Shown here in pieces: positions 25,601-28,293 of a stretch of DNA of 28,293 nt (positions are counted from its first letter, which is position 1; every line of letters begins with the position of its first letter). Position numbers and translations under genes: made by a program. The notes below the pieces were generated by a model that ran no database searches, had not been told where the DNA came from, and saw only the letters and a program-made list of their open reading frames with translations. The stretch is from Streptomyces sp. NRRL F-6131 (GTDB lineage Bacteria; Actinomycetota; Actinomycetes; Streptomycetales; Streptomycetaceae), in NCBI GenBank assembly GCA_000719695.1, contig JOHN01000092.1:1-28293 (forward strand). Direction: 5' to 3'.

Positions 25601-26549
25601 GCGGAATGCCCAGGTGTTCCACCACGATGTCCGGCAGCGCGGTGAGGTCGAGGCAGGTGCTGTGGGCCAGCGCGAGCAGCAGGACGAGCCGGCGGTCGCG
25701 CACCCGCTGGTGGCCTGGCCCGCGCACCCGGTCGTCGGCGGACAGATGCTCCAGGAACTCGGCGTTGACGACGTCGGGCCCGCGCCGGACACCGTGCAGC
25801 AGCCTGGTTACCCGGTCGACGTCCAGAATCTCGCCGAGCGGGCGGGCCGGTTCGCCCACCGTCTCCAGCAGCGCCGCCACGTCGGCCTGTTCCGCGAGCA
25901 TGCCGTGGCGCAGCTGCCACCGGTGGAACAGCCACCATCCGATCGGCGCCGTCGCCGCCGGCCGCAATCGGGTGCGTTCCACCAGCATGCCGTGCTCGTC
26001 CGCGAACGCCTCGAAGGACACCCGCTCGAGGGCCGCTCCGGCCACCGGTTCGAGCCGTGCCGGGTCGACGACGGGTGCGCAACGGGCCGCCGTCCGCAGC
26101 TGGTTGGCGTGGTAGAGGAACGGCAGGACGACCAGCAGAGCCGCCTCGGCGGGGTACAGCTCGAACGGTCCGTCCGGGGCCGGTTCGCCGAGCAGCCACT
26201 CCACGCGCTCGGCGAAGCGCACCGCCAGGCCCGGGTCCCGCCACGGATCGTCCCGCAGCACCTCCGCGGCGCGGTCGCGCACTGCTGCCAGCGCCCCGAC
26301 GACGGCGAGCGCCGCCTCCCGGACGGCCGTCGCGTCCCGGCCCGCCGGGACGTGGTCCCACACGGCGGAACGGGCGGCGGCGACCGTCCAGGCGTCCCCG
26401 GCCATCGCGCCGGCGGCCGCCGCTCCCCCGGCCGGCAGCGCACCCCCGGCCAGATGGATGTGGACGGTGCCGCCCTGGACCACCGACCCGTGGAAGGTTC
26501 CGCCGTCCACCAGGTTCCTGACCTCCGCGTCCCCCATACCGCCAGTCAT
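22632..26549 (-). CDS. Hsp90-like GHKL ATPase with N-terminal amyloid-like motif and C-terminal winged-helix repeats (conflict-system type)
   Basis: This is a 1305-residue cytoplasmic protein. Residues 12-32 carry a G-rich repeat around GSVVQGGTVHIH, resembling RHIM/BASS-type amyloid signalling motifs. About 50-380 is helical with a degenerate HD-like look (LYHANQ, LALAHSTCLDLT). Residues 412-600 form a complete GHKL/Hsp90-type ATP site: N-box RELYQNALDA (E432, N436), DNGIGM (483-488), lid NSRFGIG (529-535) and the GTT segment (587-589). About 600-930 is an Hsp90-like middle region. From about 935 to the end I see roughly six repeats of about 60 residues with a YG-h-VP signature, like tandem winged helices. 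I recall Pfam families of this kind (iHD-CE, wHTH-HSP90-associated) but cannot check. The start could also be Met5 (26537). No effector partner is in the window. The gap to the upstream PBP gene is 54 bp, with no clear promoter. Confidence 0.85.
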   Translation of the reverse strand: MTGGMGDAEVRNLVDGGTFHGSVVQGGTVHIHLAGGALPAGGAAAAGAMAGDAWTVAAARSAVWDHVPAGRDATAVREAALAVVGALAAVRDRAAEVLRDDPWRDPGLAVRFAERVEWLLGEPAPDGPFELYPAEAALLVVLPFLYHANQLRTAARCAPVVDPARLEPVAGAALERVSFEAFADEHGMLVERTRLRPAATAPIGWWLFHRWQLRHGMLAEQADVAALLETVGEPARPLGEILDVDRVTRLLHGVRRGPDVVNAEFLEHLSADDRVRGPGHQRVRDRRLVLLLALAHSTCLDLTALPDIVVEHLGIPHPVDLGQLRETVDRAAWGGEAVLPVLRAECHHEAVIEGLRAYTARADEVLHAVDRAGRERIPCAMPTLPARLSADRVRPAAGVFDGWAGFRTDERKVRELLMGVQLYKDRDLAVRELYQNALDACRYRRARTEYLDRTGPASWTYEGRIGFHQGVDADGRGYVECRDNGIGMGDGELRGVFSQAGARFAEQPEFRLERAAWNRLDPPVELHPNSRFGIGVLSYFMLADELTVTTCRMGPDGCPGPVLEVSVHGPGHLFRIVERAARGEECGTTVRLHLRDSVTAGTDWSCVDVLERVLGAAEFGTIAVHGNRLAHWPAGRLQLRQQPEREQFGFGAHGSRVDWAEAPKGAQVTWTEHGGALLVDGLVVQPAVRRGVLSSEGPGLSGVVVNLTGPYAPVQLSADRAQVLDDVSTTLLELLAPAAEALAAGGQELPEYGWVCRIAHGSPQLADLLAAAATGAGLTLELGGRSYPTASAGVFPADPELLSTFSAQEKQRIGQWNHLGLPPDHIFLWRLLANAPHPVLDDLAPFCPELLQDTPVLVAVPSDLLLLSEKKNSDYWSWHTGGTWSGSELADTVERWGVGLRGAARRAAGLGLHGVRPEGLPERLPLPAAVEQTLRRAPGEITVTDLVRAAGDDRRRLREVADTWRGLGLTIPDGVVPLAGKAMVDELLRRDGDKPQGGWFTVGETVPTGRIAQVSAQRGISVTEACALFAEYGLAADPAGLPQHPPSWTVPLLRDHCGGQSPWWDADRRLSPRQVLRAAAALRRNPAEALWLYGAYGFHPPGVFPADAVVDDLALFEERLGESVDHGPPGPFPYLLVLEAAAAGRSLPDVLARLEDYGFTVPLRAPTAPDELDELLLDPAGPCSWWEVRAGDPMPFAHLLAAAQHTFRTPDALLERFDRYGIPVSCRKVPDGLTAITALRLLESRYSDGDPMSKGATVTLEMLLERADRMRVPVQRIVDWLTEMGIPVPDVGQLLRDALARVPRP

Positions 26550-26603
26550 AGCACGGCCGTCCGGCGGCGCGCAGGACGACGGCCGACGACGACCGGCCCG
26601 GTG

Positions 26604-28293
26604 TCAGTGCTGTTCGGCGGGCGGGGCGGCCGGCGGGGCGGCGGGCGGGTTGGTGGCGGGGGTGCCGGAGGGGGCGCCGGTCGTCGGGCTGCCGGTGGCG
26701 TTCGGGTCGGGCTTGGGGAGCGGGTCGGGGATGTCCATCATCGGCAGGGACTGCTTGGGCGTGCCCTTCAGCGCCTGGTTCATGGCGTCCCGCCAGATCG
26801 GGCCGGGGCCGTCCGCGCCGAACACCTCCTTGCGGTACTTCCCGTTGATGGTGATGTTGCGCATCTCGACGCCACCCTTGGGGCCGCCGATCCAGACCGC
26901 GGTGGCGAGCTGCGGGGTGTAGCCGCTGAACCAGGCGGCCCGCTTCTTGTCCGAGGTGCCGGTCTTGCCGGCGATCTGCCGGCCGCCCTCCAGGCCGAGG
27001 TCACGGCCGGTGCCGTTCTCCGTCACGCCGTTCAGGATGGTGTTCAGCGCGCGCGAGGTGTCCTCGGAGAACGCCTTCTCGCAGTGGGCGGCCGGGACCG
27101 GCACGTCCTTGCCGTCGACCGTGCTGATCCTGCTGATCGAGACCGGGGCGCAGTAGGTGCCGCCGGCGGCGAAGGCCGCGTAGACGCCGGCCATGCTCAG
27201 CGGGCTCACCTCCTCGACGCCCAGGGCCATCGCGGGGACCTCCTCCAGCGGCTTGCCGCTGGCCTTGGACGTGATGCCGAGCTTGTTCGCCATCTGCTTG
27301 ACCGAGCAGAGGCCGATCTCCTGCTCCATCTGAATGAAGTAGGTGTTGACCGAGAGGGCCATCGCCTCCTTCAGCTGGTACGGCCCCTTCTCGCCGGCCG
27401 ACTCGTTGGGCACCACCGCCTTGGGCTTGCCGGTGTTCTTCCAGGTGCCTTCGCAGGTCTTGATCGTCGGGTAGTCCATCTTGTTCGGCGAGTCGTACTC
27501 CTGGGTCGGCGGCAGGCCCGCCTCCAGGGCCGCGGCCGCGACGACCGGCTTGAAGGTGGAGCCGGGCTGGAAGCCGTTGCCGCCGCCCATCGCCGCGTCG
27601 ACGTTGAGGTTGACCACGGTCTGGTTCTTGCCCTCCTCCAGGCCGTACGGGCGGGTCTGCGCCATCGCCAGGATCTTGCCGGTGCCGGGCTCGACCATGC
27701 TGGCGGCGGCCGAGACGCTGTCGGTGACCCGGACGTTGGAGCTCACCGCGTTCTGGGCGGCGGCCTGCTTGTCCGGGTCCAGGGTGGTGTAGATGTTGAG
27801 GCCGCCCTGGTTCCAGAACTTCTTGCGCTCGGTGGCGTTGGGGCCGAAGACCGGGTCCTGCTTGACCACGTGGCGGACGTAGTCGCAGAAGAAGCCCATC
27901 CCCGCCTTGGCGGTGATGCAGCCGTTCTGCGGCTCCTTGAAGGTGAGGCCCAGCGGGGTGGCCTTGGCCTCGGCGGCCTGCTCGGGCGTGATGTGCTTGT
28001 TCTCGGCCAGCTTGTCGATCACGACGTTGCGCCGGTTCAGCGCGGCCTGCGGGTGCGCCTTCGGGTCGTACTGGGAGGGGTTCTGCACCAGGCCGGCCAG
28101 GGTGGCGGCCTCGGCGACGGTGAGGTCCTTGTTGCTCTTGCTGAAGTACCGCTGGGACGCGGCCTCCACGCCGTAGGCGCCGTTCCCGTAGTACGTGATG
28201 TTGAGGTAGTTGGTGAGGATCTGGTCCTTGGTCAGGTCCTCCTCCAACTTGATCGCGACCTTCAGCTCCTGGATCTTGCGGCCCAGGGTCTTG
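26604..28293 (-). CDS. Class A penicillin-binding protein (5' end outside the window)
   Basis: The C-terminal 562 residues of a bifunctional peptidoglycan synthase are present; the frame is open through the window edge, so the start is missing. The first part is the end of the GT51 glycosyltransferase (RKIQELKVAIKLE, then NYLNITYYGNGAYGVEAA). The transpeptidase follows with all three active-site motifs: STFK (serine nucleophile), SVN and KTGTSDKKRAAWFSGY. The tail (about the last 40 residues) is proline/alanine/threonine-rich, as is common for actinobacterial PonA-type proteins. It polymerises and cross-links the wall outside the membrane and would be anchored by an N-terminal helix not seen here. 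A TTG near 28247 is not the start, because conserved sequence continues upstream. Confidence 0.96.
   Translation of the reverse strand, partial: KTLGRKIQELKVAIKLEEDLTKDQILTNYLNITYYGNGAYGVEAASQRYFSKSNKDLTVAEAATLAGLVQNPSQYDPKAHPQAALNRRNVVIDKLAENKHITPEQAAEAKATPLGLTFKEPQNGCITAKAGMGFFCDYVRHVVKQDPVFGPNATERKKFWNQGGLNIYTTLDPDKQAAAQNAVSSNVRVTDSVSAAASMVEPGTGKILAMAQTRPYGLEEGKNQTVVNLNVDAAMGGGNGFQPGSTFKPVVAAAALEAGLPPTQEYDSPNKMDYPTIKTCEGTWKNTGKPKAVVPNESAGEKGPYQLKEAMALSVNTYFIQMEQEIGLCSVKQMANKLGITSKASGKPLEEVPAMALGVEEVSPLSMAGVYAAFAAGGTYCAPVSISRISTVDGKDVPVPAAHCEKAFSEDTSRALNTILNGVTENGTGRDLGLEGGRQIAGKTGTSDKKRAAWFSGYTPQLATAVWIGGPKGGVEMRNITINGKYRKEVFGADGPGPIWRDAMNQALKGTPKQSLPMMDIPDPLPKPDPNATGSPTTGAPSGTPATNPPAAPPAAPPAEQH

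Noticed and set aside
22632..26549. Ordinary HtpG (Hsp90) chaperone
   Set aside because: The ATP site lies in the middle of the chain, and the flanking amyloid-like motif and repeats do not occur in HtpG.

Overview
The window is very GC-rich DNA with actinomycete gene style: GTG and ATG starts, GAGGAG-type ribosome sites, 1-4 bp overlaps, a DmdR/IdeR-type iron box and twin-arginine lipoprotein signals. The genes point to Streptomycetaceae (Streptomyces or Kitasatospora). The genus is an inference. No tRNA, rRNA, CRISPR array, transposase or integrase was seen.

Layout. (1) 94-6419, minus: a giant secreted RHS/YD-repeat protein ending in a 136-residue variable tip that resembles a DUF6973-type toxin. 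The gene is split by one frame change near 5440. (2) 6741-8844, plus: a cytochrome P450 and a LysE-family exporter, preceded by a 26-bp tandem repeat carrying two palindromes. (3) 8959-11196, minus: a secreted F5/8 (discoidin) plus beta-helix protein. (4) 11560-17563: a divergent sugar locus. A ROK repressor (minus) faces an operon of binding lipoprotein, two permeases and a GH1 beta-glucosidase (plus). A palindrome with ROK/NagC-like half-sites lies on the operon's -10 box. No ATPase gene is present, so a shared MsiK-type ATPase is likely. (5) 17756-18325, plus: a small secreted bulb-type lectin. (6) 18423-22580: a divergent siderophore-iron uptake locus (Tat lipoprotein; two FecCD permeases and an ATPase) around an iron box. 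(7) 22632-26549, minus: a 1305-residue Hsp90-like GHKL ATPase. It has an N-terminal RHIM/BASS-like amyloid motif, a degenerate HD-like region and about six C-terminal winged-helix-like repeats. (8) 26604-28293, minus: the 3' part of a class A penicillin-binding protein, running off the window.

Strong hairpins at 23-54, 18372-18417 and 22592-22619 separate several blocks. The most unusual item is the Hsp90-like protein, whose architecture fits a bacterial conflict or innate-immunity-type sensor. Next come the RHS toxin tip with its frameshift and the operator-like repeats before the P450 and the sugar operon.
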